Assembly (NCBI RefSeq): GCF_000296815.2 | Contig: NZ_CAIT01000009.1 | Location: forward strand, 1,364,001-1,428,000 | Reading direction: 5' to 3' | Source: Fibrisoma limi BUZ 3 | GTDB taxonomy: Bacteria > Bacteroidota > Bacteroidia > Cytophagales > Spirosomataceae | DNA: 64,000 bases | Shown: in pieces, positions 17,799 to 28,042 of the stretch | How positions within the stretch are numbered: position 1 is the first letter of the stretch | Layout of the letters: every line of letters starts with the position of its first letter | Position numbers and translations under genes: made by a program | Notes under the pieces: model-generated | Told to the model about the DNA's origin: nothing | Databases searched by the model: none | The model's input: the letters and a program-made list of their open reading frames with translations, nothing else

Positions 17799-18901
17799 CA
17801 TTCATTAATAAGCTTTACAAACTCATCGAATAAGTAGCGCGAATCGTGCGGCCCCGGCGATGCTTCCGGGTGATACTGCACGGAGAAAGCAGGTTTGTCT
17901 TTCCGCCGTATGCCTTCTATAGTTTTATCATTTAAGTTTAAGTGCGTCACGACTACGTTTGCATGGTCCTGAAGTTCATCCGCCTTAACAGCAAAACCAT
18001 GGTTTTGAGAAGTAATTTCGCACAGACCCGTAATTAGATTCTTAACCGGGTGGTTCAAGCCCCGGTGACCGTTATGCATCTTATAGGTAGAAATGCCGCT
18101 GGCAAGCGACAAAATCTGATGACCCAGGCAAATACCAAATAGCGGCTTTTCCGTGTCTAGCGCCTGCTTAACGGTCTCTACAGCATAGGGCATTGCCGCC
18201 GGATCGCCGGGGCCGTTGGAGATAAAAAACCCATCCGGATTCCAGGCTGCCATTTCTGCAAATGGCGTTTGAGCCGGAAACACTTTGCAATACGCTCCCC
18301 GATCCGTAAGGTTGCTCAAAATGCTTTTTTTGACACCCAAATCCAGAACGGCCACTTTGACTTTAGCATCCTCACTGCCAACCTCATAGGTCTCTTTAGT
18401 ACAAACCTCTGACGAGAGTTCAAGCCCTTCCATATCCGGTACCTTGTTTAACTCAGCCAGCAGTATTTCAGGGTCGAGTATCTCCGACGATATGATACAA
18501 TTCATAACGCCTTTGTCGCGGATGTAGCGAACCAGTTGGCGGGTATCAACGCCGTGAATACCTACAATATTTGCTTTCTCAAAGTAGTCCTGCAACGAAC
18601 CGTCTGCCAAATGCCGCGAGTGTATCTGTGAAAAGAAGTTACAGACCATAGCCCTGATCTTAACTCCGCCAGATTCCTCTTCAGCGCGTTGAAGCACGCC
18701 GTAGTTGCCAATGTGCGACGTTGTGTTAATGATAACCTGGCCGTAATAAGAAGGGTCCGTATAAATCTCCTGATACCCTGTCATGCCTGTGTTGAAGCAA
18801 ATCTCTCCGCCGGCAGTACCTATTTTACCCAGGGCTAATCCCCGAAAAACCGAACCATCCTGTAAAACTAACAGGGCTTCACGTTGCTGCGTGTGTTTCA
18901 T
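17798..18901 (-). CDS. carA: Carbamoyl-phosphate synthase small subunit
   Basis: 367 residues. CarA supplies ammonia from glutamine to CarB for carbamoyl phosphate in pyrimidine and arginine synthesis. The N-terminal domain carries GGEICFNTGMTGYQEIYTD, and the class I glutamine amidotransferase domain has the nucleophile Cys in FGICLGHQILSLASG and the His/Glu pair in VQYHPEASPGPHDS. Length and ends match the family. carB is not in the window. It lies 90 bases downstream of rplQ but behind a terminator, so it probably has its own start of transcription. Confidence 0.97.
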   Translation of the reverse strand: MKHTQQREALLVLQDGSVFRGLALGKIGTAGGEICFNTGMTGYQEIYTDPSYYGQVIINTTSHIGNYGVLQRAEEESGGVKIRAMVCNFFSQIHSRHLADGSLQDYFEKANIVGIHGVDTRQLVRYIRDKGVMNCIISSEILDPEILLAELNKVPDMEGLELSSEVCTKETYEVGSEDAKVKVAVLDLGVKKSILSNLTDRGAYCKVFPAQTPFAEMAAWNPDGFFISNGPGDPAAMPYAVETVKQALDTEKPLFGICLGHQILSLASGISTYKMHNGHRGLNHPVKNLITGLCEITSQNHGFAVKADELQDHANVVVTHLNLNDKTIEGIRRKDKPAFSVQYHPEASPGPHDSRYLFDEFVKLINE

Positions 18902-18930
18902 CGATACGTTTCAGTGAGTTAGTTAATGCT

Positions 18931-18968
18931 TAAAAAAAAGGGCTAACCCTGAACGGTTAACCCTTTTG
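18931..18968 (-). terminator. Terminator after rplQ (end of the ribosomal cluster)
   Basis: On the minus strand AAAAGGGTTAACC pairs with GGTTAGCCCTTTT with one mismatch, followed by a run of eight T. It closes the ribosomal transcript before carA. Confidence 0.85.
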
Positions 18969-18991
18969 ATGTATTATAAACGACTTGATCA

Positions 18992-19624
18992 TTAGCTTTG
19001 CTTGGGCTCTTCGTCAGTCGACGTTGCATCGGTTTGATTGTCCTCAGCAGATGCATCAGCAGCCGGTGTTTCTGGCGCTTCAGCAACAGGAGCTGTTTCA
19101 GTTACCTCTTCAGCAACCGGTGCCTCTTCAACAACTGTTGCTTCGGCAGTTGTAGCCTCAGGCGCAGCAGCGGCTGTCGTTTCGCCACCAGCCCGGCGCG
19201 TACCACCCCGGCGGCTCCGACGAGTTTTGGTAGTTGCTTTTTCAGCAGCAGCGGCCAGCAGCGTTTCATTAAAGTCAACCAGTTCAATCAGGCAGGTCTC
19301 AGCATTGTCGCCTAACCGGTTACCCAGTTTGATAATGCGTGTGTACCCCCCCGGACGGCTTGCAATCTTGTCGGCAACCGTACCGAACAACTCCTTCATC
19401 GTTTCCTTGTTGTTCAGGTACTGGTAAACAACCCGACGATTCTGGTACGTGTCGTCTTTTGCCCGTGTCAGGATCGGCTCAACGTATTTGCGAAGTTCTT
19501 TTGCCTTCGCCACCGTCGTTTCGATCCGCTTATGCATGATCAACGACGTAGCCATATTCTGCAACATCGCTTCACGGTGCGCGTGCGTCCGGCTTAAGTG
19601 ATTATCTTTTTTACCGTGTCTCAT
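18992..19624 (-). CDS. rplQ: 50S ribosomal protein L17 with long acidic tail
   Basis: 210 residues. The first 120 or so are standard L17 ([50 protein letters not shown]), which sits at the peptide exit region of the 50S subunit. About 80 further residues are rich in Ala, Thr, Glu and Val, low in complexity, starting with a basic [15 protein letters not shown]17 is normally 115-130 residues; long Ala/Glu tails occur in Bacteroidota. Last gene of the cluster. Confidence 0.97.
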   Translation of the reverse strand: MRHGKKDNHLSRTHAHREAMLQNMATSLIMHKRIETTVAKAKELRKYVEPILTRAKDDTYQNRRVVYQYLNNKETMKELFGTVADKIASRPGGYTRIIKLGNRLGDNAETCLIELVDFNETLLAAAAEKATTKTRRSRRGGTRRAGGETTAAAAPEATTAEATVVEEAPVAEEVTETAPVAEAPETPAADASAEDNQTDATSTDEEPKQS

Positions 19625-19634
19625 TTTCTTGTGT

Positions 19635-19693
19635 GTTTCAAGTTCAAAGTTTCATGTTCAACGCTATCAAACATGGAACATGAAACTTGAAAC
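19635..19693. repeat. Imperfect inverted repeat in the rpoA-rplQ gap
   Basis: Left arm 19635-19659 contains GTTTCAAGTT and TTTCATGTTC; right arm 19676-19693 reads GAACATGAAACTTGAAAC, the reverse complement apart from a 7-base insertion in the left arm. First of a set of gap hairpins in this window. Confidence 0.7.
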
Positions 19694-19699
19694 AACTTT

Positions 19700-20689
19700 T
19701 TACTCTTCGTCTAATCTGTATTTGGCTACGTCCATACCGAAGGTCAAACCTTTTTCGGCAACCAATTGCTCAAGCTCTGTTAGTGACTTCTTACCGAAGT
19801 TACGGAATTTCATCATGTCTGAAATTTCCAGACGAACCAGATCACCCAGGGTCCGTACATCAGCCGACTTTAAGCAGTTGTAGGCACGTACAGACAGGTC
19901 GAGATCCGACAACGGTGTTTTAAGGAGTTTCCGCATGTGCAGTACTTCCTCGTCAACAACATTCTCTTCCTCTGGCTTAGTCGTTTCAAACGTCATCGTC
20001 TGATCCGAGAACAGCATGAAGTGCTGAATTAGGATGTATGCTGCTCCTTTCAGAGCATCTTCCGGATGAATAGACCCATCCGTTTCGATATCCAGCAACA
20101 ACCGCTCATAGTCCGTTTTCTGCTCAACCCGGGTATTCTCAACGCTATATTTTACGTTTTTGATAGGCGTGTAGATAGCATCAATGGGAATGTGGCCGAA
20201 CGGTAATTCGTTGGCACGTGGTTCGTCAGCAGGGACATAACCACGACCTTTTTCCACAATGATTTCCATCTCCAGATCACGAGTATCGTCGATATGGCAG
20301 ATCTCTTGCTCCGGATTCAGTACCTCAAACGAAGGCGAAAACTTCGATATATCACCGGCCTTTAAAACCGATTGCTTCTTAACAGTAACCGTAATTTTGT
20401 TGTCAACCATGTCTGAAATCTTCTTAAACCGAACCATTTTCAGGTTCAGGATGATCTCAGTCACATCTTCGACAACCCCCTCAATAGAGGAAAACTCATG
20501 TAACACGCCAGGGAATTTTACGCTCGTAATAGCATATCCCTCTAACGATGATAGCAAAATACGCCGTAGGGCATTGCCGATTGTTACACCGTATCCTTTT
20601 TCAAGGGGCTTAAACTCAAACACCCCGTGAAAGTCGTCGGCTTTCTCCACTACGACCTTGTCGGGCATTTGGAACGCTAAAATTGACAT
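19700..20689 (-). CDS. rpoA: RNA polymerase alpha subunit
   Basis: 329 residues. Alpha-NTD dimerisation domain ([37 protein letters not shown]) and alpha-CTD ([35 protein letters not shown]) are both complete. Alpha assembles the polymerase core and contacts promoters and activators. It sits between rpsD and rplQ as usual in bacteria. Confidence 0.99.
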   Translation of the reverse strand: MSILAFQMPDKVVVEKADDFHGVFEFKPLEKGYGVTIGNALRRILLSSLEGYAITSVKFPGVLHEFSSIEGVVEDVTEIILNLKMVRFKKISDMVDNKITVTVKKQSVLKAGDISKFSPSFEVLNPEQEICHIDDTRDLEMEIIVEKGRGYVPADEPRANELPFGHIPIDAIYTPIKNVKYSVENTRVEQKTDYERLLLDIETDGSIHPEDALKGAAYILIQHFMLFSDQTMTFETTKPEEENVVDEEVLHMRKLLKTPLSDLDLSVRAYNCLKSADVRTLGDLVRLEISDMMKFRNFGKKSLTELEQLVAEKGLTFGMDVAKYRLDEE

Positions 20690-20740
20690 ACGTTTCGTAT
20701 TTTTTACAGCAGTTCGTCTGCCTATGGAGTGAAGACTAAT

Positions 20741-20808
20741 TTTGTCTTCAGTTGTAGTTAACAGTTCGTAGGCTACTTACCCCAAGCCGAAACCGGCAAC
20801 TGAAAACT
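20741..20808. repeat. Imperfect inverted repeat in the rpsD-rpoA gap
   Basis: Left arm 20741-20768 (with CTTCAGTTG) and right arm 20786-20808 (with CAACTGAAAAC) are partly complementary. A separate hairpin, TTGGCAGAA/TTCTGCCAA, lies at about 20823-20849. The gap of 165 bases has no gene. Confidence 0.5.
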
Positions 20809-20854
20809 ATATATGGTATGAATTGGCAGAACCTTATTGATTCTGCCAACCCGC

Positions 20855-21460
20855 TTACTTCGAATACAATTCGACAATCAACTGCTCGTTGATATTCTCC
20901 GGGATTTGATCACGCTCAGGATAGCTAATGAATTTACCGGTCATTTGCTGTCCGTCCCATTCAACCCAGTTATACCGTTTTACATTCCGAGCCGACAGAC
21001 TTGTGGCAATAGCCTCCAGTGACTTCGACTTCTCCCGAACACCAATCAGTTGACCTGGCTTGAGCGAGTAAGATGGGATGTTTACCACTTCACCATCGAC
21101 GATGATGTGTTTGTGAGACACGAGCTGTCGTGCAGCCCGGCGAGTTGGGGCAATACCCAAACGGTACACAGTATTGTCCAGACGGGCTTCACAAAGCTTG
21201 AGTAGGTTTTCACCCGTAATACCCTGTTTTACCTGTGCCCGGTGGAAGAGTGCCCGAAACTGACGCTCCAGAATACCGTAGGTATATTTTACTTTCTGTT
21301 TTTCAGTTAACTGAACCGCATATTCGGACTGTTTCCGTTTGCGCCCACGACCGTGCATCCCCGGTCCGTAGTTTTTCTTTTGAAGCGCTTTGTTCGGTCC
21401 CAGGATTGGTTCACCGAACTTCCGCGAAATTTTGGCTTTAGGCCCTATATAACGTGCCAT
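20855..21460 (-). CDS. rpsD: 30S ribosomal protein S4
   Basis: 201 residues with the usual [19 protein letters not shown] start, the S4 domain core ([27 protein letters not shown]) shown here by its first part [18 protein letters not shown], and the C-terminal [11 protein letters not shown]4 is a primary 16S rRNA binder and in many bacteria a translational regulator of this operon. No zinc-binding Cys pattern at the N-terminus. Confidence 0.99.
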   Translation of the reverse strand: MARYIGPKAKISRKFGEPILGPNKALQKKNYGPGMHGRGRKRKQSEYAVQLTEKQKVKYTYGILERQFRALFHRAQVKQGITGENLLKLCEARLDNTVYRLGIAPTRRAARQLVSHKHIIVDGEVVNIPSYSLKPGQLIGVREKSKSLEAIATSLSARNVKRYNWVEWDGQQMTGKFISYPERDQIPENINEQLIVELYSK

Positions 21461-21537
21461 TCTTTAATGAATGAATAATTGTTAAACATTGGACAGACAC
21501 AACCGAATGTCGCCTGCCCCTATTCATGTCATCCGTA

Positions 21538-21933
21538 TTATACGCGACGACGTTTTGGCGGCCGGCACCCATTGTGCGGCAGCGGGGTGATATCACGGAT
21601 AGTAGTCACTTCGATTCCAGAATTCTGGATGGTCCGAATCGCTGATTCCCGACCTGAACCTGGACCCTTTACAAACACCTCTGCTTTCCGCATACCCAGT
21701 TCATGAGCAACGGCTGCGCAGTTTTGTGCAGCCGTCTGAGCCGCATACGGTGTGTTCTTCTTAGAGCCGCGGAATCCCATCTTACCAGCCGATGCCCAGG
21801 AAATTACCTGGCCATTCATGTTAGTAATCGAAATGATGATGTTATTGAATGTAGCCCGGATATGTACCTGACCAACCGGTTCAACAACAACTACCCGCTT
21901 TTTCGCTTTGTCTTTGCGTTTTGCTTGAGCCAT
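21538..21933 (-). CDS. rpsK: 30S ribosomal protein S11
   Basis: 131 residues; platform protein of the small subunit. Conserved [39 protein letters not shown] and the C-terminal [18 protein letters not shown] are present. Starts with a basic KRKDKAKKR segment. Lies between rpsM and rpsD. Confidence 0.99.
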   Translation of the reverse strand: MAQAKRKDKAKKRVVVVEPVGQVHIRATFNNIIISITNMNGQVISWASAGKMGFRGSKKNTPYAAQTAAQNCAAVAHELGMRKAEVFVKGPGSGRESAIRTIQNSGIEVTTIRDITPLPHNGCRPPKRRRV

Positions 21934-21940
21934 TTTTTTA

Positions 21941-22010
21941 GTTGTCAGCTCTTGGGTTTACTGATTACCGCCGAAACTAAGTGGCTAACAGTAAACCGGA
22001 AACTGTAAAC
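21941..22010. repeat. Imperfect inverted repeat in the rpsM-rpsK gap
   Basis: Left arm 21941-21963 (ending GGGTTTACTG) and right arm 21989-22010 (starting CAGTAAACC and ending CTGTAAAC) are reverse complements over most of their length. Confidence 0.6.
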
Positions 22011-22019
22011 GTTTTACTG

Positions 22020-22397
22020 TTACTTAGTTGCTTTCTTCTTGTTAGCAACCGTCTTCCGTTTTCCTTTACGTGTACGAGAGTTATTTTTCGTGTGCTGACC
22101 ACGTACCGGCAAACCTTTGCGGTGACGTAATCCGCGATAACAACCGATATCCATCAAACGCTTGATGCTCAGCTGAACTTCTGAACGCAAAGCCCCTTCG
22201 ACTTTGTACTCGTTCGAGATAGCATTACGAACAGCGCTTGATTCTTCATCAGTCCACTCGCTTGCCTTCTTATCAACGCTGATACCAGCATCTGTCAAGA
22301 TTTTCTTTGCCCGGCTCCGACCAATACCGTAGATGTAGGTCAACGCGATCTCACCACGTTTCTTGTCCGGAATATCAACACCTGCAATCCGTGCCAT
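22020..22397 (-). CDS. rpsM: 30S ribosomal protein S13
   Basis: 125 residues; head protein contacting tRNA and the B1 bridges. [21 protein letters not shown] start, [12 protein letters not shown] helix-hairpin-helix and [20 protein letters not shown] are typical. The basic tail is complete. Follows rpmJ by six bases. Confidence 0.99.
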   Translation of the reverse strand: MARIAGVDIPDKKRGEIALTYIYGIGRSRAKKILTDAGISVDKKASEWTDEESSAVRNAISNEYKVEGALRSEVQLSIKRLMDIGCYRGLRHRKGLPVRGQHTKNNSRTRKGKRKTVANKKKATK

Positions 22398-22403
22398 ACT
22401 TGC

Positions 22404-22520
22404 TTAACCTTGTCTTTGTTTGTATCTGGGGTTTTTCTTATTGATCACGTACAGTTTCCCTTTCCGACGGATCACGATGCAGTCTTCGCTGCGCTTTTTG
22501 ATTGACGCTTTAACCTTCAT
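22404..22520 (-). CDS. rpmJ: 50S ribosomal protein L36
   Basis: 38 residues, [20 protein letters not shown] at the start and [12 protein letters not shown] at the end. It has a single Cys, so this is the zinc-free (C-minus) form. Placed between infA and rpmM's neighbour rpsM as in other Bacteroidota. Confidence 0.95.
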   Translation of the reverse strand: MKVKASIKKRSEDCIVIRRKGKLYVINKKNPRYKQRQG

Positions 22521-22530
22521 GATTCAAAAA

Positions 22531-22604
22531 GTTTTCGGTTCCCGGTTTTCGGTTATCAGCATTCGGCAACAACCCAGCCGAAACTGTAAACCAAAAACTG
22601 TAAA
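22531..22604. repeat. Imperfect inverted repeat in the infA-rpmJ gap
   Basis: Left arm 22531-22555 holds two copies of GTTTTCGGTT; right arm 22577-22604 holds two copies of AAACTGTAAAC. The arms pair imperfectly along about 24 bases. Confidence 0.6.
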
Positions 22605-22605
22605 C

Positions 22606-22824
22606 TCATTTATACCGGTACACAATACGTGCCTTACTCAAATCGTAAGGCGACATCTCTAACTTTACGCGGTCTCCTGGCAAAATCTTGATATAATTCA
22701 TCCGCATTTTGCCAGAAATGTGAGCGATTACCTCATGCTTATTCGCCAGTTCAACCCTGAACATTGCATTCGATAATGCCTCCAATATTACACCATCCTG
22801 CTCTATAGAATTCTGTTTAGCCAT
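22606..22824 (-). CDS. infA: Translation initiation factor IF-1
   Basis: 72 residues, a single S1/OB fold: [40 protein letters not shown] and [15 protein letters not shown] are all canonical. IF-1 binds the ribosomal A site during initiation. Seven bases separate it from map. Confidence 0.99.
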   Translation of the reverse strand: MAKQNSIEQDGVILEALSNAMFRVELANKHEVIAHISGKMRMNYIKILPGDRVKLEMSPYDLSKARIVYRYK

Positions 22825-22831
22825 AATCGCC

Positions 22832-23668
22832 TTATGCAGCCATCAGTTCACTCGTTTCAACCATCAGGCTTGTATTTGCTGTTACTGCCTCGATGTATTC
22901 AAAGGTTGTCAAAACTTCAGGCTTTCCTTTACGTACCGCTACCGTGTGCTCAAAATGTGCAGAAGGTTTTCGATCAGCCGTACGAATTGTCCATCCATCA
23001 CGGTCTTGAACAATCCCTTTCTTCCCAAAGTTGATCATCGGTTCAATAGCGAGAATCATACCTTCTTTCAACTTTGGCCCTTGTCCTCGCTTTCCGTAGT
23101 TGGGGACTTCGGGTGCCTCATGAAGGTGATGACCGACGCCATGACCCACCAACTCACGTACTACTGAGTAGCCGAAGCGTTCCGTATAGGTTTGAATTGC
23201 ATATCCAATGTCACCGACCCGGCCTCCATCGACTGCTTTTTCAAGACCAACGTAGAGTGACTCTTTGGTTCGTGACAACAGCCGACGTACTGCCTGGCTT
23301 ACTTCACCCACCGGGTAGGTATAAGCACTGTCGCTGTGAAAGCCGTTTAACAGTACCCCACAATCAATTGACACTATATCGCCATCGCGTAACTCATAGC
23401 GTCCAGGTATGCCGTGTACTACTACATCGTTGACTGAAATACAAAGCGAAGCAGGAAACTTGTTATAACCTTTGAAAGATGGTACTCCACCATTATCTCT
23501 GATAAACGTTTCGGCTACCTCGTCGAGTTCCTTAGTCGTAATTCCGGGACGGACAAGCTTGGCAACCTCGGCATGAGCTTTTCCCAATACCTGTGCGCTA
23601 AGCTTAATCAAGTTGATTTCTTCATCACTTCTGAAGAAAATCATTTTATCTTTCCCAGACCCAGACAT
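22832..23668 (-). CDS. map: Type I methionine aminopeptidase
   Basis: 278 residues. Removes N-terminal Met from nascent proteins. Metal ligands can be seen in [19 protein letters not shown] (two Asp), [18 protein letters not shown] (His), [12 protein letters not shown] (Glu) and [13 protein letters not shown] (Glu). The first ATG lies four bases after the secY stop; a second in-frame ATG eight codons on (23644, [10 protein letters not shown]) would give a start closer to most homologues, so the start is uncertain. The last 15 residues are a small extra tail. Confidence 0.96.
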   Translation of the reverse strand: MSGSGKDKMIFFRSDEEINLIKLSAQVLGKAHAEVAKLVRPGITTKELDEVAETFIRDNGGVPSFKGYNKFPASLCISVNDVVVHGIPGRYELRDGDIVSIDCGVLLNGFHSDSAYTYPVGEVSQAVRRLLSRTKESLYVGLEKAVDGGRVGDIGYAIQTYTERFGYSVVRELVGHGVGHHLHEAPEVPNYGKRGQGPKLKEGMILAIEPMINFGKKGIVQDRDGWTIRTADRKPSAHFEHTVAVRKGKPEVLTTFEYIEAVTANTSLMVETSELMAA

Positions 23669-23672
23669 GGAA

Positions 23673-24989
23673 TTAAGCAGCTACAGTCTCACCAGCGCGG
23701 CCTTGTACTCGCCCTGATTTCATCAACCCTTCGTACCGGCGCATCAGCAGATAACTTTCTACCTGTTGCAGCGTATCCAGTACTACCCCCACCATAATAA
23801 GCAATGACGTACCGCCGAAGAATTGAGCGAAACCACTCGTCATTCCTAACAGATTAGCGATAGCCGGCAAAATGGCAACTATGGCTAGCATAACTGCTCC
23901 TGGTAATGTGATTCGATCAAGGACTGTCCCAATGTATTCCGATGTCTGAATACCTGGCTTCACTCCTGGAATAAAACCTCCACTACGTTTCATATCATCC
24001 GCAATCTGCGTCGGGTTGACAGAAATTGCCGTGTAAAAAAACGTAAAGACAATGATTAGGAGTGCAAAGAGCAAATTATACTGCCAAGTCGTATAGCTTT
24101 GAAAAGCATTTTGAACCCCAGCTGCAAAGTCACTCTTTTCAGCGAAAAGCCCTGCCAGATAAGTAGGAATAAACATCAAAGCCTGCGCAAAAATGATCGG
24201 CATCACACCAGCAGCATTAAGCTTCAATGGTAGGTATTGGCGTTGCCCTCCCACTACTTTATTGCCGATTACTTGCTTAGCATATTGGATAGGGATGCGA
24301 CGTACAGCTTGAGTCAGTACAACAGCCCCCATAATTACGAAGAACAGGGCAACCAGTTCAAAGACAAAAATCAATGCACCTGCTGATCCTCGCGACAACG
24401 CTTCACCATAGATAGCACCCGGCAGCCGTGATACAATACCGATCATAATGATCATCGAAATACCGTTGCCAATCCCTTTGTCCGTTATCCGTTCACCCAA
24501 CCACATACAGAAAATGGTACCCGATGTCAGAATAAATACGGACGAAATAGTGAACAAACCACGGTCAATCAACAGTGCCTCAGTCGGAACAGTCGTCTGA
24601 ACATAAGTAACGGCCTGGACAGCTGTTACGAAAATAGTCAGAACGCGAGTGATCTGATTTAGTCGCTTTCTGCCAGACTCTCCCTCTTTCTGCATCTTCT
24701 GGAAATAAGGCAGAGCCAGGGTCAGCAGTTGTATGGCAATGGACGCCGATATATACGGCATTATACCCAACGCAAAAATGGACGCTTTACTGAACGCACC
24801 ACCCAAAAAGGTATCCAGCAAACCAAGCAACCCTTGCGGGCGAAGGTTCAGACGATCAGGGTCAACACCTGGCAGTACAATTTGAGTACCCAGGCGAAAG
24901 GCCGTAATAAACAATAGTGTGTTGAGGATACGAGTCCGCAACTCTTCTATTGCAAATATATTCTTAAGAGTGGTGATGAATCGGTTCAT
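23673..24989 (-). CDS. secY: Protein translocase subunit SecY
   Basis: 438 residues with ten membrane helices, forming the Sec channel with SecE and SecG. Recognisable segments are TAFRLGTQIVLPGVDP, FALGIMPYISASIAIQLL, GIGNGISMIIMIGIVSRLP and the cytoplasmic-loop PTQIADDMKRSGGFIPGVKP. It follows rplO and precedes map in the transcript. T9SS cargo such as the two secreted proteins in this window must first pass this channel. Confidence 0.99.
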   Translation of the reverse strand: MNRFITTLKNIFAIEELRTRILNTLLFITAFRLGTQIVLPGVDPDRLNLRPQGLLGLLDTFLGGAFSKASIFALGIMPYISASIAIQLLTLALPYFQKMQKEGESGRKRLNQITRVLTIFVTAVQAVTYVQTTVPTEALLIDRGLFTISSVFILTSGTIFCMWLGERITDKGIGNGISMIIMIGIVSRLPGAIYGEALSRGSAGALIFVFELVALFFVIMGAVVLTQAVRRIPIQYAKQVIGNKVVGGQRQYLPLKLNAAGVMPIIFAQALMFIPTYLAGLFAEKSDFAAGVQNAFQSYTTWQYNLLFALLIIVFTFFYTAISVNPTQIADDMKRSGGFIPGVKPGIQTSEYIGTVLDRITLPGAVMLAIVAILPAIANLLGMTSGFAQFFGGTSLLIMVGVVLDTLQQVESYLLMRRYEGLMKSGRVQGRAGETVAA

Positions 24990-25017
24990 AAAAGGTTGCG
25001 GCTGTTGCCGTGCTCAC

Positions 25018-25494
25018 TTATTGATTCGCTCCCTCGTTAGCTTCTTTAACTGGAACAACAGCTTTGCCGCCTGCTTTTTCAATAGCTTCTTTGGCGCTTA
25101 CTGAAAATGCGTGAGCATGAATCTCGACAGCAGTTGTTAGTTCACCGCGGCTAAGAACCTTAACAAGATCCTTGCTGCTTACAATACCGTGTTGCTGCAG
25201 AAACGCTAGATCAACAACAGTAGCGTTTGTTTCCTTAACTAATTTCTCAATCTGATCCAGATTGATTGGCTTGTATTCTACGCGGGTTGGGTTTTTAAAG
25301 CCAAACTTTGGCACCCGGCGTTGCAGTGGCATCTGACCACCTTCAAAATTCAACTTTTGGCTATAGCCTGAACGCGATTGCGCTCCTTTGTGACCACGGG
25401 TTGACGTACCGCCCATCCCTGATCCTTGCCCGCGTCCGACTCGCTTGCGCTCTCTGACGGAACCCTTAGCCGGTCTAAGGTTGCTTAAGTTCAT
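25018..25494 (-). CDS. rplO: 50S ribosomal protein L15
   Basis: 158 residues. MNLSNLRPAKGSVRERKRVG, GSGMGGTSTRGHKGAQSRSG and GGQMPLQRRVPKFGFKNP are the usual L15 motifs. The C-terminus is about ten residues longer than the E. coli protein. It precedes secY by 28 bases. Confidence 0.98.
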   Translation of the reverse strand: MNLSNLRPAKGSVRERKRVGRGQGSGMGGTSTRGHKGAQSRSGYSQKLNFEGGQMPLQRRVPKFGFKNPTRVEYKPINLDQIEKLVKETNATVVDLAFLQQHGIVSSKDLVKVLSRGELTTAVEIHAHAFSVSAKEAIEKAGGKAVVPVKEANEGANQ

Positions 25495-25519
25495 TGTTTT
25501 ACTTTGTTAAAAAATAGCT

Positions 25520-25582
25520 GATTCTTTTGACTCATTTTGCACCGAAGAGAGATACCTCAGCGCCTAATGAATCAAAAGAATC
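25520..25582. repeat. 11-bp perfect inverted repeat in the rpmD-rplO gap
   Basis: GATTCTTTTGA (25520-25530) and TCAAAAGAATC (25572-25582) enclose 41 bases. This 98-base gap is unusually long for this part of the cluster. The minus strand also has TATCTTTG (25584-25591), which fits a -7 element, but without a well-placed -33. Confidence 0.5.
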
Positions 25583-25592
25583 GCAAAGATAC

Positions 25593-25772
25593 TTAAATTT
25601 CTTCAATCTTTACCAAGTGTTGTACCTTGCGGATTACACCTGCCAGCGAGTCATTATACTCTAACTCAATGCTTCGGTTAATCTTACCTAAGCCTAGTGA
25701 TTTGATTGCGTTCTTTTGCGTCTGCGGACGGTCAATAGTGCTTCTGACCTGCGTGATTCGAACTCGTGCCAT
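25593..25772 (-). CDS. rpmD: 50S ribosomal protein L30
   Basis: 59 residues: MARVRITQVRSTIDRPQTQK, then LGLGKINRSIEL and ending KVQHLVKIEEI. L30 is a small 5S-rRNA-side protein of the large subunit. Sixteen bases separate it from rpsE. Confidence 0.96.
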   Translation of the reverse strand: MARVRITQVRSTIDRPQTQKNAIKSLGLGKINRSIELEYNDSLAGVIRKVQHLVKIEEI

Positions 25773-25787
25773 GTCTGTTACTATCTT

Positions 25788-26306
25788 TTAACCGTTGAAC
25801 ACTTTTGCCAAGCTCACCTGGCGCTGGAAAGCAACCTGGTGAGGTAAACGCATATGAGTCAATGCATCCAGAGTCGCTTTTACCACATTGTGTGGATTAG
25901 ACGAACCTTTTGACTTTGCAAGTACATCACGCACGCCGGCTGATTCCAGTACAGCGCGCATTGCACCACCAGCGATAACACCTGTACCAGGAGCTGCCGG
26001 CTTCAGCAGGACGAAACCACCGCTGAATTTGCCTTCCATTTCATGAGGTACTGTATGCTTCAGGAGCGGAATCTGAACCAGATTCTTCTTAGCATCTTCC
26101 ACACCTTTGGCAATGGCGTCGGTTACTTCGTTTGCTTTACCTAGGCCATATCCTACGACTCCGTTACCGTCACCGACGACGACAATCGCCGAGAAACTAA
26201 ACCGGCGACCACCTTTCACTACCTTTGCAACGCGGTTGATAGCTACCACCCGCTCTTTCAGGTCGGCTTCGTTTACCTTTGTCGGTCTTGCTGCGTTCGT
26301 TACCAT
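25788..26306 (-). CDS. rpsE: 30S ribosomal protein S5
   Basis: 172 residues from the ATG at 26306 ([20 protein letters not shown]), which sits eight bases after the rplR stop; an in-frame ATG at 26345 would overlap rplR and add 13 unlikely residues. Core motifs are [20 protein letters not shown], the [10 protein letters not shown] loop and [18 protein letters not shown]5 acts in decoding fidelity. Confidence 0.98.
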   Translation of the reverse strand: MVTNAARPTKVNEADLKERVVAINRVAKVVKGGRRFSFSAIVVVGDGNGVVGYGLGKANEVTDAIAKGVEDAKKNLVQIPLLKHTVPHEMEGKFSGGFVLLKPAAPGTGVIAGGAMRAVLESAGVRDVLAKSKGSSNPHNVVKATLDALTHMRLPHQVAFQRQVSLAKVFNG

Positions 26307-26313
26307 TGCTTGC

Positions 26314-26667
26314 TTAGAACTTGAGGCCTCCCTCGCGGGCTGCATCGGCCAATGCTTTTACTTTACCGTGATACAAATAGCCGTTTCGATCGAATACAGC
26401 CGCGTTGATGTTTTGAGCGCTTGCCTTCTCAGCCAGCCGCGAACCAACTTTCTTCGCTGTTTCGACGGTAAAGCCGTCTATTTCATTTTTCAGTTCAAGA
26501 GATGAAGCTGCTGCCACTGTACGACCTGCTTCATCATCAATCAACTGAGCATAAATCGCTTTATTAGAGCGAAAAACAGATAGACGCGGACGCTCAGCCG
26601 TTCCGGAAATTTTAGCCCGGATGCTATATTTGATCCGTTGTCTTCTTGCTTGCTTATTCGTTGCCAT
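26314..26667 (-). CDS. rplR: 50S ribosomal protein L18
   Basis: 117 residues with [34 protein letters not shown] and the C-terminal [19 protein letters not shown]18 binds 5S rRNA with L5. Lies between rplF and rpsE. Confidence 0.99.
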   Translation of the reverse strand: MATNKQARRQRIKYSIRAKISGTAERPRLSVFRSNKAIYAQLIDDEAGRTVAAASSLELKNEIDGFTVETAKKVGSRLAEKASAQNINAAVFDRNGYLYHGKVKALADAAREGGLKF

Positions 26668-26698
26668 GTTATTTGATTCCGACCAAATAGGCGTTTAA

Positions 26699-27253
26699 TT
26701 ATTTCTTTGACGAAGATTTACCAGCCTTCCGACGCACTTGCTCACCCACAAAACGAATACCTTTACCTTTGTAAGGTTCAACTTTACGAAGTGAACGAAT
26801 CTTTGCGGCTACGTCGCCAATCAATTGTTTATCTAATCCCTCCAGTGAAACTTTTGGGTTCTGACCTTTTTCAGTAACCGCCGTTACTTTGATTTCGGGC
26901 GGGATAGCTACAAACACATTGTGTGAATAGCCAAGGTTTAACTCAAGTACATTGTTTGCAACTGACGCTTTATAACCAACCCCAATCACTTCGAGATCAA
27001 CTTTAAAACCTGTGCTTACACCGGTAACCATGTTATTTACCAGTGCACGATACAAACCATGTAAAGCTTTGTGGCGCTTTTGTTCCGTTGGGCGAGATAC
27101 CTGCACCTGACCATCCTGAACCTCGACCGAGATGTCCGGATCAATCGTTTGGGTCAGGGTACCTTTAGGGCCTTTCACGGTAACGATGTTGTTGTCGTAA
27201 GACAGCGTTACGTTACTGGGTAGGGCGATTGGTTTTTTACCTATACGTGACAT
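26699..27253 (-). CDS. rplF: 50S ribosomal protein L6
   Basis: 184 residues: MSRIGKKPIALPSNVTL, GPKGTLTQTI, VIGVGYKASV and the C-terminal EPYKGKGIRFVGEQVRRKAG. Two-domain L6 near the factor-binding site. Ends with a Lys/Ser tail. Confidence 0.99.
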   Translation of the reverse strand: MSRIGKKPIALPSNVTLSYDNNIVTVKGPKGTLTQTIDPDISVEVQDGQVQVSRPTEQKRHKALHGLYRALVNNMVTGVSTGFKVDLEVIGVGYKASVANNVLELNLGYSHNVFVAIPPEIKVTAVTEKGQNPKVSLEGLDKQLIGDVAAKIRSLRKVEPYKGKGIRFVGEQVRRKAGKSSSKK

Positions 27254-27266
27254 CGTTCAATCCAGA

Positions 27267-27665
27267 TTAATAAACGTAACACAATACCTCACCACCCACG
27301 TTAAGGGTTTTGGCTTCTTTATCTGTCATCACTCCTTTTGAGGTAGAGATGATAGCTACACCCAATCCATTCAGGATACGTGGCAAGTGGTCAGCACCCC
27401 GATATTGACGCAGACCCGGGCGGCTAATGCGCTGAAGATCTACGATAGCAGGCTGCTTCGTAACAGGGTTGTACTTAAGAGCAATTTTGATAGTGCCCTG
27501 AGGTGTATTGTCATCGAACTTATAGTTCTGGATGTACCCCTTGTCGTACAGTACCTTCGTAATTTCTTTCTTTATGTTAGAAGCAGGAATTTCCACAACC
27601 CGGTGCTTCGCCCGGATAGCGTTTCTGATTCGGGTCAGATAATCTGCTATGGGATCTGTATTCAT
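27267..27665 (-). CDS. rpsH: 30S ribosomal protein S8
   Basis: 132 residues: [37 protein letters not shown] and the terminal [10 protein letters not shown]8 organises the 16S central domain. The 89-base gap before it contains a TAATTTTG (-7-like, 27711-27718, minus strand) without a well-spaced -33 element, so an internal promoter is possible but unproven. Confidence 0.99.
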   Translation of the reverse strand: MNTDPIADYLTRIRNAIRAKHRVVEIPASNIKKEITKVLYDKGYIQNYKFDDNTPQGTIKIALKYNPVTKQPAIVDLQRISRPGLRQYRGADHLPRILNGLGVAIISTSKGVMTDKEAKTLNVGGEVLCYVY

Positions 27666-27754
27666 TATGTTGTTGCGTTACTTGCAAACCCCTGTTTCCA
27701 AAAGAGTTCGCAAAATTACGGAAACAGAATTACAAATGAAAATGATGTTTGGGC

Positions 27755-28024
27755 TTACCAGCTTGCCTTGGTTACGCCTGGAATTTTACCTGCCGAAGCC
27801 ATCTCCCGGAATGTTACCCGCGAGATACCGAACTTACGCATGTAACCACGTGGACGCCCCGTCAGTTTGCAGCGGTTATGAAGCCGCACTGGCGATGCGT
27901 TTTTAGGCAACTTGTCAAGGCCAACGTAGTCTCCAGCCGCTTTCAGGGCAGCACGCTTCGCAGCGTACTTAGCTACAAGCGCTTCGCGCTTCCGTTCCCG
28001 TGCTTTGATTGATTCTTTTGCCAT
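27755..28024 (-). CDS. rpsN: 30S ribosomal protein S14
   Basis: 89 residues: [20 protein letters not shown] start, [19 protein letters not shown] and [18 protein letters not shown]. It lacks the CxxC zinc motifs, so it is the long, zinc-independent form. Confidence 0.99.
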   Translation of the reverse strand: MAKESIKARERKREALVAKYAAKRAALKAAGDYVGLDKLPKNASPVRLHNRCKLTGRPRGYMRKFGISRVTFREMASAGKIPGVTKASW

Positions 28025-28042
28025 GTTTTAAACCTTTATCGG